From RAM1 sp943372585 (GTDB lineage: Bacteria > Pseudomonadota > Gammaproteobacteria > Burkholderiales > Burkholderiaceae_C), in contig CALRZF020000208.1 in the NCBI GenBank assembly GCA_943372585.1, positions 1-6,935 on the forward strand: a stretch of 6,935 nt of DNA, read 5' to 3'. The translations under genes were made by a program, and so were the position numbers. The notes below the pieces were generated by a model. It worked only from the letters and a program-made list of their open reading frames with translations, searched no databases and was not told the origin of the DNA. Below are positions 6,634 to 6,935 of this stretch, piece after piece. Positions within the stretch are counted from its first letter, which is position 1; every line of letters starts with the position of its first letter.

Positions 6634-6703
6634 TGTGCTGATTGCAGCCAATATTTTCCACTTGCATGCAGAAAAACTGCGCTGATTTGAGGTTTTGCGC
6701 TGA
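6634..6703 (-). promoter_or_regulatory. hppD upstream region with three TGYGCTGA motifs
   Basis: The 144 bases between the lifO stop and the hppD start must hold the hppD promoter. The plus-strand octamer TGYGCTGA occurs three times in the same orientation: TGTGCTGA at 6634-6641, TGCGCTGA at 6678-6685 and TGCGCTGA at 6696-6703. Two copies share a preceding TTT. They could be operator half-sites for an aromatic-catabolism regulator, but I could match neither a known TyrR/PhhR box nor a convincing sigma-70 -35/-10 pair. An 8-base palindrome TGCATGCA sits at 6663-6670. Confidence 0.3.
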
Positions 6704-6717
6704 AAAATCGTACAGGT

Positions 6718-6935
6718 CTATTTGCCGCGCAATGCCAGCGCCGCTTCAATGCGCAACTGCTCCTCGGCCGAGAACAGCTGCTGGCGCAATAACTGAAGTT
6801 GGCCTTCTGTGGCCTTGCCCTCGCGCGCCGCAGCGTACTGCGACAGCCGCTGCTGCCATTGCGCCTCCTCGCGGTCCAGTTGCGCCAGCTGTTGGGCGGC
6901 TGCATCGCCGTACTGGCTGCGCCGTTGCGCGTACC
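6718..6935 (-). CDS. lifO: Lipase secretion chaperone (lipase-specific foldase), C-terminal 71 residues only
   Basis: The minus frame enters from the right edge and ends at TAG 6718-6720, giving 71 residues with no start in the window. The text is charged, glutamine-rich and helical: YGDAAAQQLAQLD, then REEAQWQQRLSQYAAARE, then QLQLLRQQLFSAEEQLRIEA. This order of a QLxxLD helix, a WQxRLxxY helix, and LRxQxFSAEEQLRxEA matches the C-terminal helices of Lif/LifO foldases. In the periplasm these inner-membrane-anchored proteins fold a partner triacylglycerol lipase before type II secretion. The lipase gene is usually just upstream of the chaperone, here beyond the right edge. No clear intrinsic terminator follows the stop. 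The call rests on a short C-terminal piece, so the symbol is moderately sure. Confidence 0.75.
   Translation of the reverse strand, partial: YAQRRSQYGDAAAQQLAQLDREEAQWQQRLSQYAAAREGKATEGQLQLLRQQLFSAEEQLRIEAALALRGK

Noticed and set aside
5788..6690. 300-codon plus-strand open frame opposite hppD
   Set aside because: The hppD frame carries all iron ligands and a good ribosome binding site. This antisense frame runs through the leader region and has no recognisable family features.
6570..6905. 111-codon minus-strand frame at the right end
   Set aside because: It is out of frame with the lipase foldase C-terminus, which matches its family and ends properly at 6718. The 111-codon frame crosses the leader and looks random.

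Overview
The window looks like a chromosomal segment from a GC-rich betaproteobacterium, most likely a Burkholderiales/Comamonadaceae-type organism. This rests on base composition, the style of the phenylalanine/tyrosine catabolic proteins, and a lipase-chaperone gene. The genus is not determinable from the sequence alone. All six genes lie on the minus strand, so transcription runs from right to left. Coding is nearly continuous, with no gene-free stretch above about 150 bases, and I saw no tRNA, rRNA, CRISPR array or insertion sequence.

Right part (about 4586-6935). The window opens with the last 71 codons of a lipase-specific foldase (LifO-type). A 144-base leader follows, carrying a hairpin that abuts the ribosome binding site and three copies of an 8-base motif. 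Then come 4-hydroxyphenylpyruvate dioxygenase (hppD) and phenylalanine 4-monooxygenase (phhA). These two are 8 bases apart, and the phhA Shine-Dalgarno overlaps the hppD stop codon. PhhA makes tyrosine from phenylalanine. After transamination by an enzyme not in this window, HPPD converts 4-hydroxyphenylpyruvate to homogentisate. Both keep all their iron ligands.

Left part (1-4457). After a 128-base spacer with two hairpins, one terminator-like, come three closely packed genes. The first is a class III nucleotidyl cyclase fused to a TolB-like domain and a TPR array. The second is a PAP2/vanadium-haloperoxidase superfamily protein with ten Gly-Ala-Ala triplets at its N-terminus. The third is a large subtilisin-like (S8) serine protease that runs off the left edge. 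Gaps are 46 and 6 bases, so co-transcription is likely. All visible catalytic motifs are intact. This trio of cyclase, PAP2-fold enzyme and protease, none with an obvious signal peptide, is the part of the window I cannot assign to a known pathway and is the best candidate for an undescribed system. That functional link is inference from gene order only.
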